Source: Orientallactaga sibirica (Eukaryota > Chordata > Mammalia > Rodentia > Dipodidae). Taken from it: DNA of 64,000 bases. Numbering within the stretch: position 1 is the first letter of the stretch; every line of letters begins with the position of its first letter. Of this stretch, positions 41,035-51,907 are shown piece after piece. The notes beneath the pieces are model-generated. The model did not search any database and had not been told where the DNA came from. It was given only the letters and a program-made list of their open reading frames with translations. Where the stretch lies: assembly GCA_036365145.1 (NCBI GenBank), contig JAEOAD010001365.1, positions 3,927,001 to 3,991,000 of the forward strand, read 5' to 3'. Position numbers and translations under genes: made by a program.

Positions 41035-41560
41035 TGGTCTCTCTTCTATTTTGATGTCATCATTTTTGTCTTCCTATCATGGAGATCTTGTATAAGTAGT
41101 GTCAGCCACTACGAGGTCGTGAACATCAAGGCCACTTTGTGTCTGGAAGACAACATCGTGAGCACTACCCTCCTCCCTTTTGCTCTGACTTTTTTTTTTT
41201 TTTTTTTTTTGGTTTTTTCATTTTTCAGTTTTTCAAAGTAGGGTCTCACTCTAGCCCAGGCTGACCTGGAATTCACTATGTAATCTCAGGGTGGCCTTGA
41301 ACTCATGGAGATCCTCCTGCCTTTGCCTCCCGAATGCTGGGGTTAAAGGCATGAGCCACCACGCCTGGCTCGCTCTGACATTCTTTGTGTCACCTCTTCT
41401 GCAGTGGTCCCTGAGCCATGAAGGGTGTGAAAGAGATGTCTCATTCAGTGCTGAACACACCACTATCACTTCATCTCAGCACTTGGGTGAGTTTTGAGTC
41501 ACCCCTGTGCTCACCACTATCTGAAAAGAGAAGCTTCTCTAACCAAAAGTGATATTAGCA
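41035..41560 (-). mobile_element. L1 3'UTR-like segment, antisense
   Basis: CTATTTTGATGTCATCATTTTTG, ACATCAAGGCCA, GGTCCCTGAGCC, AGAGAAGCTTCTC. Reverse of the sense copy at 32460-32790. A B1 (41187-41372) interrupts it. Confidence 0.7.
41187..41372 (-). repeat. B1-like SINE
   Basis: T tail, TCAAAGTAGGGTCTCACTC to CACCACGCCTGGC. GCTCTGAC flanks both sides. Confidence 0.94.
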
Positions 41561-42394
41561 CTAATACAAGGACATAAACATAAGTGTTTGGAGTTTAGTG
41601 GGCATAATATATGCAGTTAGCCAGACAACAATAGTAGTCCCCCTCCTCCCAGGGCTTATGACCTCCCAAGCCACAGGCTTTTGACTAGGTTTTCAGTACA
41701 GGCAGGTCCAGTCAGAGAGTAGATGGCTTCCCTCATAACGGACATGATACCGTTGTACTGGCCGCCACATCTGGCCTGACTAGCCAGTCATATGGCTTGC
41801 AGGGCCCACTGCTGGTTAAGACCCCAACAAGCTGCATAGGTCCTGCTAGCATTCTGACATCTAGCCAACACAGAGAGGGGCTTCCAGTTCAGGTCCAGCT
41901 TGATGTCTTAGTGACCTGCAGCCCAAGCATATAGTCTTCAGCAATAGGGTCTTACCATCTAGTTCAGGTGGACAACCAAGAGTCTTGGCAATAGCCTGTA
42001 ATATTTTGGAGGCATCAAGGGTCTCCCTGGCCAACAACTCACTGGAAGGTGTCCCACCCTGGCATTGACACTTTTCTAATAATGACCCATGGCTTCTAGG
42101 TGAACCATTATTCATCTCCACAGGATTCTTCTGCCCAAACTCTCTCTTTTTTGACATTTATTATTAGCTAAAAAAGAAGTAGGTTTCCTATGGCTTATGC
42201 ATGACATCTTAAATCTTGATAAACCTTCCTCCCACCCCTCCTCTCCTCCATCTCCTCCCCCCTGACAGTGGAAGAACAAAGGGGTCCAGTGGAGGACAAA
42301 TTTGAAGGTGGGAATATGGGGATGATGGGAGGGGATTACAATCATGGTATATTGTCTATACTTACAGAAATTGTCAATAAAAAGTTTAAAAAAT
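41561..42394 (+). mobile_element. L1 3'UTR-like segment, sense
   Basis: Ends in GGGAATATGGGGATGATGGG and AAATTGTCAATAAAAAG, the same terminus as at 32900. The open frame on the opposite strand at 41861-42157 is chance. Confidence 0.65.
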
Positions 42395-42506
42395 AAAGTG
42401 AACAGCGAGGATTCCTTCCTTGAAAGCTGCCTTCTGACCTCCACATATGTGCCATGTCATATGCACACCTGAATTCACATGAACAAACACACATAGACAA
42501 AATAAA

Positions 42507-42650
42507 TAAGCCTTTAATCCAAGCACTCAGGATGCAGAGGTAGGAAGACTGCTGTGAGTCTGAAGGCAGCCTGGAGCTACAGAATGAGTTCCGGGTCAGC
42601 CTGGACTAGAGTGAAACTCTGCCCCCCAAAAAGCAAACAAAAAAAAATTT
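42507..42650 (+). repeat. B1-like SINE, 5' truncated
   Basis: AAGCCTTTAATCCAAGCACTC to GAAACTCTGCCCC, A-rich tail. Confidence 0.9.
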
Positions 42651-43344
42651 AAAGAGTCATGAGGGTTTTCAAAAAAGCTACGTGGTATATCTGTTTACTT
42701 TTGTTCATACATCTGCACACAAATACAAAAGTGAAGAAGGACTGGCATTGCCCTGAGAACTTTTTCTATTCTTTTATTTCTGGCAAACATTTCTCTTATG
42801 TTCTCAAGCTGAGTTGGTAGGATACACTTTAAAATCCTGCCTGTTAATTCCAGAGTCTGAATCACATTGGAATTGGTCTCTGCTAACTTCCCTTCCCCTT
42901 AAGACAGATCACCCTCTCTTGGTCTTAATACATCTGGTGCCTGATAGACACCCTGAAACTCGAGAAATAACATAACAATGAGCTTGGTGTTGGTGTGCTC
43001 CTCTGAGGAACACTGGATCGGTTTTAACTTATAGTCCACGTCACTGGCTTGGGCTGAAGTGGTGGGTGGGAGTCCAAGGTCAAGTTCCGCCCTTGCTCCT
43101 TGCCCTGTGCATATGAAGGTGGTGGCTCAACCAGAGACATGGCCAGAGCTTATACACAGGGTGAGGTCTTCATCTTCGCTCTTGGCCCTCCCTCTTCATT
43201 TTCTCAGGAACTACATTTGCTTGTAACTGTCTTCTCTTATTCATTAAGCAACTAACATCACAGTTTTCTATCAGAATTTTAGCTGCTTTACCTGGTACAG
43301 ATTGGGGCTGATTCTTGGGCAAAATGTTTAAAAAGAAGGAAATT
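42651..43344. other. Single-copy-looking interval
   Basis: About 700 bases with no recognised repeat or gene. Confidence 0.4.
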
Positions 43345-43562
43345 CAGACTGAGGGTGCAGCTCACTTGGTAAAGTGGTTTCCTAGCATGCACAAAGCCCT
43401 GGGTTCCATCCCTAATCTGCGTAAACAAGACATGGTGGTGTAGGCCTATAATTCCAGCACGTGAGAAGGGGAGGCAGAATGATCAGGAATTCAAAATCAT
43501 CCTTGGCTACTTAGTAAGGCCAGCCTAGATTACATGAGACTCCATCTCAAAAAAAGAAAAAA
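43345..43562 (+). repeat. B4/ID-B1 composite SINE
   Basis: ID head (GGGTGCAGCTCACTTGGTAAAG..GGGTTCCATCCC) followed by a B1-like half (AGACATGGTGGTGTAGGCC..GAGACTCCATCTC). Confidence 0.82.
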
Positions 43563-43569
43563 ATAAATA

Positions 43570-43735
43570 AGCCAGTGTGGCAGCGGACATTTTTAATCCC
43601 AGCACTCAGGAGGCAGAGGTAGAAGGATCACCATGAGTACGAGGCCACCCTGAGACTACATAATGAATTCCAGGTCAGCCTGGTCTAGAGTGAGACCCTA
43701 CCACGAAAAACCAAAAATAATAATAATTATTATTA
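43570..43735 (+). repeat. B1-like SINE
   Basis: GCCAGTGTGGCAGCGGACATT to GAGACCCTACCACG, A/TAA tail. Confidence 0.93.
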
Positions 43736-43827
43736 TTAATTTAAAAAAGAAAAACTAGGAAAGAAAAAGAAAAAAGCTCATTCTGATATCCCCTTCTTGC
43801 AAGTGCCAGTTCTGTAGCATCTGCCTT

Positions 43828-43875
43828 GCTTTGTCTTTGTAGCCCAGGCTGGTCTTGAACTCATGATCCTCAGGC
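43828..43875 (-). repeat. B1-like fragment
   Basis: TTTGTAGCCCAGGCTGG then TCTTGAACTCATGATCC. Confidence 0.6.
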
Positions 43876-44061
43876 AATTTGCTTTTGGATTTTGTTCAAA
43901 ATTTACAGCTGGATATTCTTGGATATGTATTGGTTGATCTTAAAGATATCTGTTGCCAGAGGGGAAAAACAGCTAAAAATCATCTAATCTAGTTGTTTTA
44001 GGGAGATGGGTTTTTTATCCCATTTAATAAAGATTTTTTATTATTCATTCATTTATCTATT

Positions 44062-44178
44062 TTGATGTTCTAAGACAAGATGTCACTATGTATCCTAAGC
44101 TGGCCTTGAACTCACTATCCTTCTGTTTCCACCTCCCAAGTGCTTGGATTACAGGCATGTGTCATCACACCCAGCTTT
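44062..44178 (-). repeat. B1-like SINE, diverged
   Basis: CTAAGACAAGATGTCACTATG to GTCATCACACCCAGC. Confidence 0.82.
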
Positions 44179-44251
44179 AAGAAGGAATTTTAAACTCCCC
44201 ACATTAGTCTCCTTTGGTTTTTCCCTGCTGAGAAAAGCTAATCTTCACCCT

Positions 44252-44385
44252 TTATCTAAGTGCTATGAGTGGCTTATTTTATCTAATCCCCGCAACAACT
44301 CTCTGGAGAAGCGGCTGTATTATCCCCGTTGAAAGACAGGAAACTAAACAAGAGAAGCAAACCTCTTGCCAAACTCACTGTGAGT
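44252..44385 (+). repeat. MIR element
   Basis: CTAAGTGCTATGAG, TTTTATCTAATCCCCGCAAC, ATTATCCCCGTTGAAAGAC, CTTGCCAAACTCAC follow MIR order. Confidence 0.8.
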
Positions 44386-45604
44386 GGCATTTAAAGTGGC
44401 TGCTGTCTCACCGCTGTTTCCTTTCTTCACCTGGCTATGAGAAGAGGCTTGTAAAGAGGGCAGGATGTCAGATCAAAGTGGCAGCGAGAAGGAAAAGGTG
44501 GAAGGAGTCATCTGTGCTTTGAACCTGGCTATGTCCTCGTTACTCATGAGTCAGAGGCTGATCCCAGCTGTGCATAACCCACAGAATCCACTCCAACTAA
44601 AGAGAAAATATACGTAATAGAGGATGTTAGGAGCTGGCGGCATCCAACCAAAGGACAGAGGATCTGGTCTGGAGCTACGTAGCCAGTTACGATTGCCACA
44701 AGCACGCTGAACACCAGTGGAGTGCAGCCAGGCCCACCTGCTCTCACATCTGGCCCCTGCGCTATGGTGACTATGGCTGTAGTGTGTAGGGGGGTCAGAT
44801 CCTTCATGGCATGTCTCAGCCATGAGGGGAGGCTGGGTGGGGAGGTAGAACTCCAAAGGTGGGGATACCCCTAGACTTTGGAAGTAGAGATCAAATATTG
44901 TGCAACTGAAGAGTTCAATCAGCACCCCCCCCCACCCCTGTGTACAGTCCATGTCGGAGAGCCACGGGATAGAATCTATGGGACCTGTTTGCCTTCTAGT
45001 AATTTGTTCCCCCCACAAAGCAAAAGGCTAGAACAACCCCATCCTATGAAGAGCGAAAGGCTCAGGGTTTTTCTCCATGCTGTGAAACGCTGAACTCTTG
45101 GAGCACAGACTTTATAGGCGGGTGACTCATGTTGGTTTTTGTTTAACTGCGATTGCACCTTAACTGAGATGGAAGAAAGAGGTTAAGATTGCATTTGACA
45201 TGAATATAGGGCAGATTTCTCTGATCACTTGTTGTTAAAATTGTAGTCTAGTTGAAACTCAGTCTGTTCAATGTCTTCTCCACGGATTGTCACTGTGGTT
45301 CCCAGGACTGTGCGCTGGGGTCTGGGCTGTGGGGGGGGGGGTGGAGGTGGGGGGTGGTTAGCTGGCCAAAAGGGAGTGTCAGAACAGCTTTCCAAAGCGA
45401 CCTTTGGAATTTTGACTGAAAGTGGTAGAAACCCAACCAATTGCAGTAGTAGTAGGCTGGGCCAGTCTGTCCCACCTACACTCTCCCGACTGCTAAATCA
45501 GTACACGTGGGACACTCAGCTCCATGTCTGGGAGACAGATTCGTGTCCTGTGAAGTAGCTTTACTGAAACTGACGGCTTTATAGATTTTCTTTCGGTTTT
45601 ATTA
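44386..45604. other. Single-copy interval with AP-1-type sites
   Basis: About 1.2 kb without SINEs. It holds TGAGTCA (44547-44553) and TGACTCA (45123-45129). Open frames on both strands lack family motifs. The spacing from repeats makes it a candidate noncoding regulatory stretch. Confidence 0.4.
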
Positions 45605-45735
45605 TTTTTTTCATAAAATAAAATCTTTATAAAAATTTACATAATCCCATCACCATCCTTTGTCTCCCACCTCCACCTCCTCCACTAACCCCCTCCTTTT
45701 TCCCCTTTCAATAGTCCCTCTTCTATATTGGTTTA
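45605..45735 (-). mobile_element. L1 3'UTR-like fragment
   Basis: AAAATAAAATCTTTATAAAAATT then polypyrimidine CTCCCACCTCCACCTCC..CCTTTCAATAGTCCC. Confidence 0.45.
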
Positions 45736-45929
45736 TAGATTTTTCTTGGGGCTGCCAGTGAAGACAAAGTAGTGTGTATGCCCATTTATTTTTGGTCCAT
45801 TTGATTCTCTTCAGCGCTACACAAACCAAATCCTTTTCTCGTGATAGGGCTAGTATGGAAGGGGGAAATATATAATCATACACTTCAGAATTTTGGAAGC
45901 AATTGAGTATTTTTTGATTCATGTTTTTT

Positions 45930-46072
45930 AAATATTTTATTTTTATTTGTTTATTTGGGAGAGAGAGGGAGAGAAGATAGCCAGCAAACAAAATGCATGC
46001 GCCCCTTTGTGCAGGCACGTGGGTCCTAGAGTCAAACCTGAGAGAGATTGGGCCATCTCTCCAGCACCTCGT
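45930..46072 (-). repeat. tRNA-derived SINE, internal deletion
   Basis: TTTATTTGTTTATTTGGGAG to GGGCCATCTCTCCAGC. Confidence 0.82.
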
Positions 46073-46129
46073 GTTTAATTTTTTAAAATGTCTTAATGTG
46101 CAACGAGAATGTTTCACTCCCTTGCAACT

Positions 46130-46400
46130 TCCTGTCCAGCCACTGCAAACAAACTCCAGATGCATGTGCCCCTTTGCACACACAGGCATCTGTTCTGTAT
46201 ATTTTCTTCTGGGTTACAGTTATTTTATACTGATCTGTAGAGGGTGTGTGGGGAGGGCACACTCACACACACACTCATGTGCTTGTTTGTCTGAGACAGG
46301 GTCATGTTTTGTAGCTCAGGCTGGCCTCAAGCTGTCACCCCTCCCTCAGGATCTAGAAGTTCTGCCTCTTTGTCTGTCACATGTCAAGCCAAGTGGGGTC
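46130..46400 (-). repeat. SINE fragments (tRNA-derived, then B1-like)
   Basis: CAGCCACTGCAAACAAACTCC (46138-46195) and GTCTGAGACAGGGTCATG..GTAGCTCAGGCTGGCCTC (46285-46395). Confidence 0.7.
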
Positions 46401-46615
46401 TCAAATAAATGAAAATAAAATAAACCAAAACATTTAAAAAGAAACTCTGTCTTGATGATGATGATGACAACTAACAGTATTGGGGTCTTTGTGCCTCTTT
46501 GTGCACATATAAAGGTTGATGGGAGTAAATTTCTAGAAGTGAAATTGATTGGTGAAAGAAAAATGACACTCTGAAATTGGATAGACACGGATAAATATGA
46601 CATCAAACAGGCTAT
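46401..46615. other. No clear feature
   Basis: A weak old-L1-like block (GTAAATTTCTAGAAGTG) lies near 46528. Otherwise unassigned. Confidence 0.3.
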
Positions 46616-46617
46616 AG

Positions 46618-46810
46618 CCCACACTGAGGAGGCTGGCTGGGAAGTTCAAGGCCAGCCTGGGCTGATCCTGGGCTGGAGAGATGGCTTAGTGGAGCTTGTC
46701 TGGGAAGCCTAAGTATGTCAGGCGTGACTACCCACATAAGCATCTGGAAGACTTGAGTTGGGATTCCTTTGTCTGAACAAATAAATGAAAATAAAATAAA
46801 AAATCTAAAA
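46618..46810 (+). repeat. B1 fragment and degraded tRNA-derived SINE
   Basis: GTTCAAGGCCAGCCTGGGC, then GGGCTGGAGAGATGGCTTAGTGG with a shortened body. Confidence 0.78.
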
Positions 46811-46817
46811 AGGAGGG

Positions 46818-47065
46818 CCTGGAGAGATGGCTTAGCAATTAAGGAGCTTGCCTGCAAAAACACAGGAACACATGTTCAGATCTCCAGGTCCCACATAGCC
46901 AGATGCAGTAATGCAAATGTGCAGTGTTACACATGTGCACAAGGGGACACACACATCTGGAGTGTGTTCACAGCAGCTGAAAGGCCCTGGGGCACCCATT
47001 CTCTTTCTCTCTCTCTCTGCCTCTCTCTCTCTCTTTGTCTCTCTCTCAAAAGAAAAAAAAAATCT
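46818..47065 (+). repeat. tRNA-derived SINE, long-type
   Basis: GGCCTGGAGAGATGGCTTAGC head, GTGCAGTGTTACACATGTGC region, CT tract. Confidence 0.9.
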
Positions 47066-47078
47066 GGGGGGGGGGTTG

Positions 47079-47281
47079 CTAGAGAGATGGTTCAGCAGTT
47101 AAGGCACTTGCCTGTAAAACCTAACAACTCAGGTTCAGTTCCTCAGTATCCACATAAAGCCAACTTCACAAAGAGGTGCATGCATCTGGAGTTCGTTTGA
47201 GTGGCTGGAGGCCGTGGTGTGCCTCTCTCTCTCCATGCAAATAAATAAATAATAAATAAATAAATAAATAAATAAATAAAT
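47079..47281 (+). repeat. tRNA-derived SINE with (AAAT)n tail
   Basis: TTGCTAGAGAGATGGTTCAGC head, AAATAAATAAATAATAAATA tail. Confidence 0.93.
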
Positions 47282-47560
47282 AGCTGGGCATGGAGACATG
47301 CACCTGTGATCCTAACACTGGAGAAACAGAGGCAGGAGAATCTCTGGGGCTTGCTGGCTGGCTTGTCCAGCCAGATGGATGAGCATGGGTTCAGTGAAAT
47401 ACCCTGTCCCAAGAAATAAGGTGGACAGCTACACAGGAAAATACTCGATATCAACCCCTGGCCTACACACATGCCCACAAATACACTTGTACACACGTAT
47501 ATGCCTGCATGCATAAGAACATGTGTACATACATGTGCACCACACATGCAAAACCAAACA
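47282..47560 (+). repeat. B4-type SINE, head missing
   Basis: AGCTGGGCATGGAGACATGC, GGGGCTTGCTGGCTGGC, GTTCAGTGAAATACCCTGTCC, AAATAAGGTGGACAGC, tail with CACACATGCC. Confidence 0.85.
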
Positions 47561-47694
47561 ACAGCATATATATGTTGATGTGATTCTGTTTGCTCTGCTA
47601 CTTTATTAATAAAGTACATCAGCAGGCTGGTATAGTTTTCACCTCTCTCACTCACAATATTAGCACTTTTAAATAAGTCCAAAATTCACTTGCA

Positions 47695-47862
47695 TTTACT
47701 TTTGGGTGGGGGTTGTTTTGATTTTGAGACGGAGGCAGTCTCACCATGTGGTCCAGGCTGGCTTGAAATTCAATGTGTAAGCCCAGGCTGGCCTCCAGCC
47801 AATGATCCTGTTGCCTTGGCCTCCCAAGTGCTGACTTTACAGAAGTGGGTTACCGGTATTCA
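47695..47862 (-). repeat. B1-like SINE, older
   Basis: GATTTTGAGACGGAGGCAGTC to CCTCCCAAGTGCTGACTTTAC. Confidence 0.78.
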
Positions 47863-47939
47863 CTGTTTTTTTTTTTTTGATTTAAAGTTCTTCCTTTTAA
47901 ATTTTTTTGAATTTTAAATGTTTTTGTATTGGTATGTGA

Positions 47940-48275
47940 TGTGCTGTGTGGTGTGTGCAGATGCGCCCATCTGTGTGCATGCACGTGGAGGCCAGAGGAG
48001 AGATTAGGTGTCCTCCACTTTTTGGCTCATCCTCCTGTTTCCATGAGACAAAGTCTCTCACTCAACCCCGAGCTGCCACTTGCCACCATTTTTTCAGTCA
48101 GCAGGCAACTCTCCAGTTTCCACTCCCCACCAGATTGGGGTTATAGATATGTGTGTCCATGCCCAGCCATCTACTTGGGTGCTGAGGAATCAAACTCAGG
48201 CAGCATTAGGCCCTCTCTGGCCCTCGTGTGTGCACAGCAAGTACTCTTAAGCAGGAAGCCATCTTCCCAGCCCCT
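47940..48275 (-). repeat. B4-type SINE, near full length
   Basis: GTGCATGCACGTGGAGGCC, CAAAGTCTCTCACTCAACCC, TGGGTGCTGAGGAATCAAACTC, ending GAAGCCATCTTCCCAGCCCC. Confidence 0.88.
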
Positions 48276-48666
48276 GGAGTTCTCTGTGCATAAATAAACA
48301 GGCCTTGCTAATTGTAGAATTAAGAATGATTTGCTGTTTATAACTGTGTATTATCCTTCATGTGAGATAACTTACAAATCAGAGAAAAAAATCCATTCCC
48401 GCAGCAGGTTTTGAAATATTTTATTTGGAAAATACAGCACCTGAAAAACATCCTCAGTGCATTATAAATCCATGCAATCCATTGCCGTATTATATATTTG
48501 TAGAGTCAAATTAAGGCAGCTTAGAGTATTTTATAGGTTATAAAACTATCAAACTGTAAAATTAAGGTGACTTAAGATATTCTTATAAAACCATAAAAGT
48601 CATAAATATGTACTCACCTGTCCAAAAAGTCCAGTAGACCCGAATATACAAATTACAAAGGGCTAG
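48276..48666. other. AT-rich single-copy-looking interval
   Basis: No repeat or ORF. TTATAAAAC/TTATAGG motifs recur (48531, 48583). Confidence 0.4.
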
Positions 48667-48862
48667 GGCTGGGGAGATGGCTCAGAGGTTAAAGGCACTT
48701 GCTTTCAAAGCCTGCTGGCCTGAGTTCGATTCCCCAGCAACCCACACAAAGCCTGATGCAAAAAGTGGCGCAAGTGTCTGGCATTTGGTTTGCAATGACA
48801 AGAGACCCTAGTGCGTGCACACACATTTATGCAATTAAACAAATAAATAAATATATTTACAA
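48667..48862 (+). repeat. tRNA-derived SINE (B2/DIP type)
   Basis: GGGCTGGGGAGATGGCTCAGAGG head, AAATAAATAAATATA tail. Confidence 0.92.
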
Positions 48863-48977
48863 AGTGCAAGTCACTCCCCCTCTGACAAAAGCATGCTTCT
48901 GCTAACAGCTTGGTGTATAATCCTTATCACTTCTTTTTATAGAACTACACATATGAATTTAGTGAATTTTTCCTAGA

Positions 48978-49345
48978 TCATTAGACCAGACAAGCTGGCC
49001 AGCAAGCCCTGGGGATTCTCCTGCCTGCCTGTCTAGCACTGGAATGACCAGCTCTGTGTCACCACGGCCAGCTTTTTCATGTGGGTTCTGGGGATTTCAA
49101 CTCAGGTCCTCATATGGGATTGAACGTAGGTCCTTGCTATGGCACGCTAGACAAGCACGCTATTGCTGAGGCACTCCCCACCCTGCACTGGTGCATTCTC
49201 TGTAGGTGCTCTACCACTAAGCTCTACCCCCAGGCCAGTTCAAGACAGGGTCTCATTCAGTTGCCCAAACTGGCCTTGAATCACAGTCCTCCTGCCTCTA
49301 CCTCTCCAGCAGCTGGAATGACAGGCCTGCACCACGAGCCTAGCT
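48978..49345 (-). repeat. B4-type, ID-like and B1-like SINEs in a row
   Basis: 48978-49190 B4 reverse (CTGGCCAGCAAGCCCTGGGG..GGGGATTTCAACTCAGG), 49190-49235 ID reverse, 49236-49345 B1 reverse (GACAGGGTCTCATTCAGTTGCC). Confidence 0.72.
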
Positions 49346-49414
49346 TACAAACATGTATTGAAGGAAATTTTCCCAGAAAAGTCCAAGTTGCATGCCGGCC
49401 TGCAACTTACTATG

Positions 49415-49760
49415 TGTTGCAGTCAGGTTCGCATTGCTGGCAGAAATCACCTGACCAAAAGCAGCTTTTGGGGAAAAAAGGTTTATTTTGGTTTACAGAC
49501 TCGAAGGGTAGCTCTATCCTGGCAGGGGAAAACGATGGCATGAGCAGAGGGTGGACATCACCCCCTGGCCCACATAAAGTAGATAGTAGCAACAGGAGAG
49601 TGTGCCAAACACTGGCAAGGGGAAGCTGGCTATAACACCCATAGCCGGTCCCCAACAATACACTGCCTCCAGGAGGCGTTAATTCCCAAATCTCCATCAG
49701 CTGGGAACCTAGCATTCCGAACACCCAAGTTTATGGGGACACCTGAATCAAACCCCCACA
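49415..49760 (-). mobile_element. ORR1-like MaLR solo LTR, 5-bp target duplication
   Basis: 346 bp starting TGTTGCAG and ending CCCCCACA, flanked by perfect CTATG at 49410-49414 and 49761-49765. Closely similar to the copy at 19913-20251 along its whole length (for example GATGGCATGAGCAGAGGGTG). Confidence 0.93.
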
Positions 49761-49765
49761 CTATG

Positions 49766-50754
49766 TTTCACGGAAGGGCTCACTCCATCACCATTGTAAG
49801 TATGGTCGCTTTGCAATCTGTTTTAAAAAAACTCTTCAAGGTAACTTTGTATTCCACAGATCAGAGGACTAGTAAGTGCTTTGTTTGGTTTGGTGGGGGG
49901 GGGGGAGATGAGCACTAATTAATGTTCCCGAACATTACCTGAACACATCAGGTAAACCACCACAGACAGCTCATTTCCCTGACAACCTGGAAGTCATACT
50001 TAGCAACGTTTTACACAAAGAGAATCACAAGGTCAGAGGGCTTGAAGGGGACCTCCATGCACCCACTCCATAAAAATCACTTTATTTTTCACAAAATACC
50101 TTTCTTCCCTTACCTAGAGTTTTCACAGTATACCTTGAGGCACAAATACTTGGAATCAGAAGGAAGACAGACTAGGGTCAGGAGGGTGAGAACACAGGAG
50201 TGGGAGTGAGGCCAGCAAGCCGGCCTGTTGAGTCTGCATGCTGGAGTGGTCACTTCCTCCCATGGGGGCCTTTGGGAAGGCAGGTCTACATCCTCACAGG
50301 TGCTGACAGCCCATCATCTCCAGGGCCTGAGGCCCCCTTCTAGCAGTGCCCCACAGACAGGACACTATCAGGAACCAAGGTAGGAAGTGGCTTCAGGGCC
50401 TAGCTCAGGGGGCCTCCTCTTCCCAGGACTCTTGTCCTGTTGGGTCTTTCCCGAGAAAAGGAAGTCCTTTTTCCACCCTCCAAGGTACTTTTTGCTTAGC
50501 CAAGCCCCTGGGGGTTGCATGTGCCTAATGGTGGGGGGTGCTCTTTCTAGTTAGCTCAGAGCAGTCTCTCTTGCTGGAACTGCTTCAGGATACTCTAAAT
50601 GGGGTCTGCTCCTGGGAAGGGAGGTTGACCCAGGGAGCTGGGGCTCCTCCAGCATTCTTGAGAGCCCCGCCCCCCCTGCACAGCCCTCCTAGGCCTGGGA
50701 ACAAACCGAGTTCTAGGAAGGTGGCTGGGTAGCTGTGTTCTTCAATAGAATCCC
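49766..50754. other. Single-copy-looking interval
   Basis: About 1 kb without a recognised repeat or gene, with G runs near 49897-49906. Short open frames have no known motif. Confidence 0.4.
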
Positions 50755-51180
50755 TTCTGTGTTCATTCAACAAATATTTGAGGCTCTGCTCTCAGCCAGG
50801 GCCTGTTCTAGCTGGGGAAATACGCAGAACAGGACGGACAAGGTCCCTGCCTTGGGGAGCTGGCATTCTAGTGGGGGAGGCCAGATAAGGAACGCGCATA
50901 ATAAGTAAACAAGACCATTCTTCTGAGTGTGCCATGAGGGAAATAAAACTGCGCAGTGGCCTTAGCGCCATGGGGGAGGGGCCGCAGGGTGCAGCTGGCA
51001 CCTGACCTGAGAGGAACGTTTCTGAGAAGGTGGCACTCAAATGACAGGAAGGAAGGGGCCCTACAAGCCTAGCAAGAACATTCCAGAAAGTGAGAAGAGC
51101 CAGGTGCTGGGAGAGGATGTGTGAAGGGAGAGGAGGGGGCCGGGGGTTTATACAAGGTCTTTTGGGCCAGGTGAATCCAT
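50755..51180 (+). repeat. Ancient interspersed repeat (L2-like)
   Basis: TGTTCATTCAACAAATATTTG, GGCCTGTTCTAGCTGGGGAAA, CAAGGTCCCTGCCTTGGGGAGC, GGCATTCTAGTGGGGGAGGC and GTTTCTGAGAAGGTGGCAC match a common old mammalian repeat, probably L2. Confidence 0.65.
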
Positions 51181-51224
51181 TCTAGATCCTTCCACATAAG
51201 CACAGTGAGGAGCTCAATCTAAGT

Positions 51225-51545
51225 GAATTGTGTAGAGGACACTGAGGCCCAGAGGTCCCAAGGGCAGTTAGCAGGCTGTTTGGAGAGGCCCAGGTGACAA
51301 CGGGGCAGTTGTAGCAGGTGTCAATGGTGAGATGACCAGAAGGAGTGAATTGGAGATACAGAGTTGGCATTCTTTGTGTATGTGCATGGTGACAGGGAAC
51401 TGAACCTAGGGCCTTGCACACATGTTCTCCCTAATCCTTCCAGAAGTCTTCTAGTGAATTATCGTACCAGGTTTAGTGAAACCAGAGACCCTCTGTATCC
51501 GAGGTCATCCAGCTAGTAAGTGAGGGGCGCAGTGTTTCAGTGGTT
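51225..51545 (+). repeat. MIR-like remnants
   Basis: ACTGAGGCCCAGAGGTCCC (51240) and GAGGTCATCCAGCTAGTAAG (51501) are MIR core blocks. Confidence 0.5.
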
Positions 51546-51734
51546 CCTCAGAGTCTCCCCTGGATCTCCTACTGAGATGGGATCTATAATCTAGTGGGTG
51601 GTTAGGGGAGCTTCTCCAAGAGCTAGCAGTCTGTTGACAAGAAACACTACACTTGCGGCTCATGACCTGTCAGGTTCCCATGCTCTTTCTGTCAACAACT
51701 GTAGCATAACATACAATGGTACAAAACTCATTCA

Positions 51735-51895
51735 CAGCCGGGCGTGGTGGCGCACGCCTTGAATCCCAGCACTCCGGAGGCAGAGGTAGCAGGATCATTG
51801 TGAGTTTGAGGCCACCCCGAGACTACATAGTGAATTCCAGATCAGCCTGGGCTAGAGTGAGACCCTACCTTGAAACCCCTCCTCCACCCCCTAGA
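51735..51895 (+). repeat. B1-like SINE, young
   Basis: GCCGGGCGTGGTGGCGCACGCC to GAGACCCTACCTTG. Confidence 0.95.
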
Positions 51896-51907
51896 AAAGT
51901 CTCAATC

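Larger units (their letters stand above)
40806..42485 (+). repeat. B4-type SINE split by L1 3' ends
   Basis: 40806-41034 (GAGGTTGCTCAGTACATAGAG..AACCCTACCTCAAAGACAAGG) and 42398-42485 (GTGAACAGCGAGGATTC..GCCTTCTGACCTCC) are the two halves. Confidence 0.7.

Noticed and set aside
47143..47682. 179-codon minus-strand open frame
   Set aside because: It is made of B4, ATTT repeat and SINE sequence.
49081..49635. 184-codon plus-strand open frame
   Set aside because: It runs through ID/B1 SINEs and the solo LTR; no viral or cellular protein is encoded.
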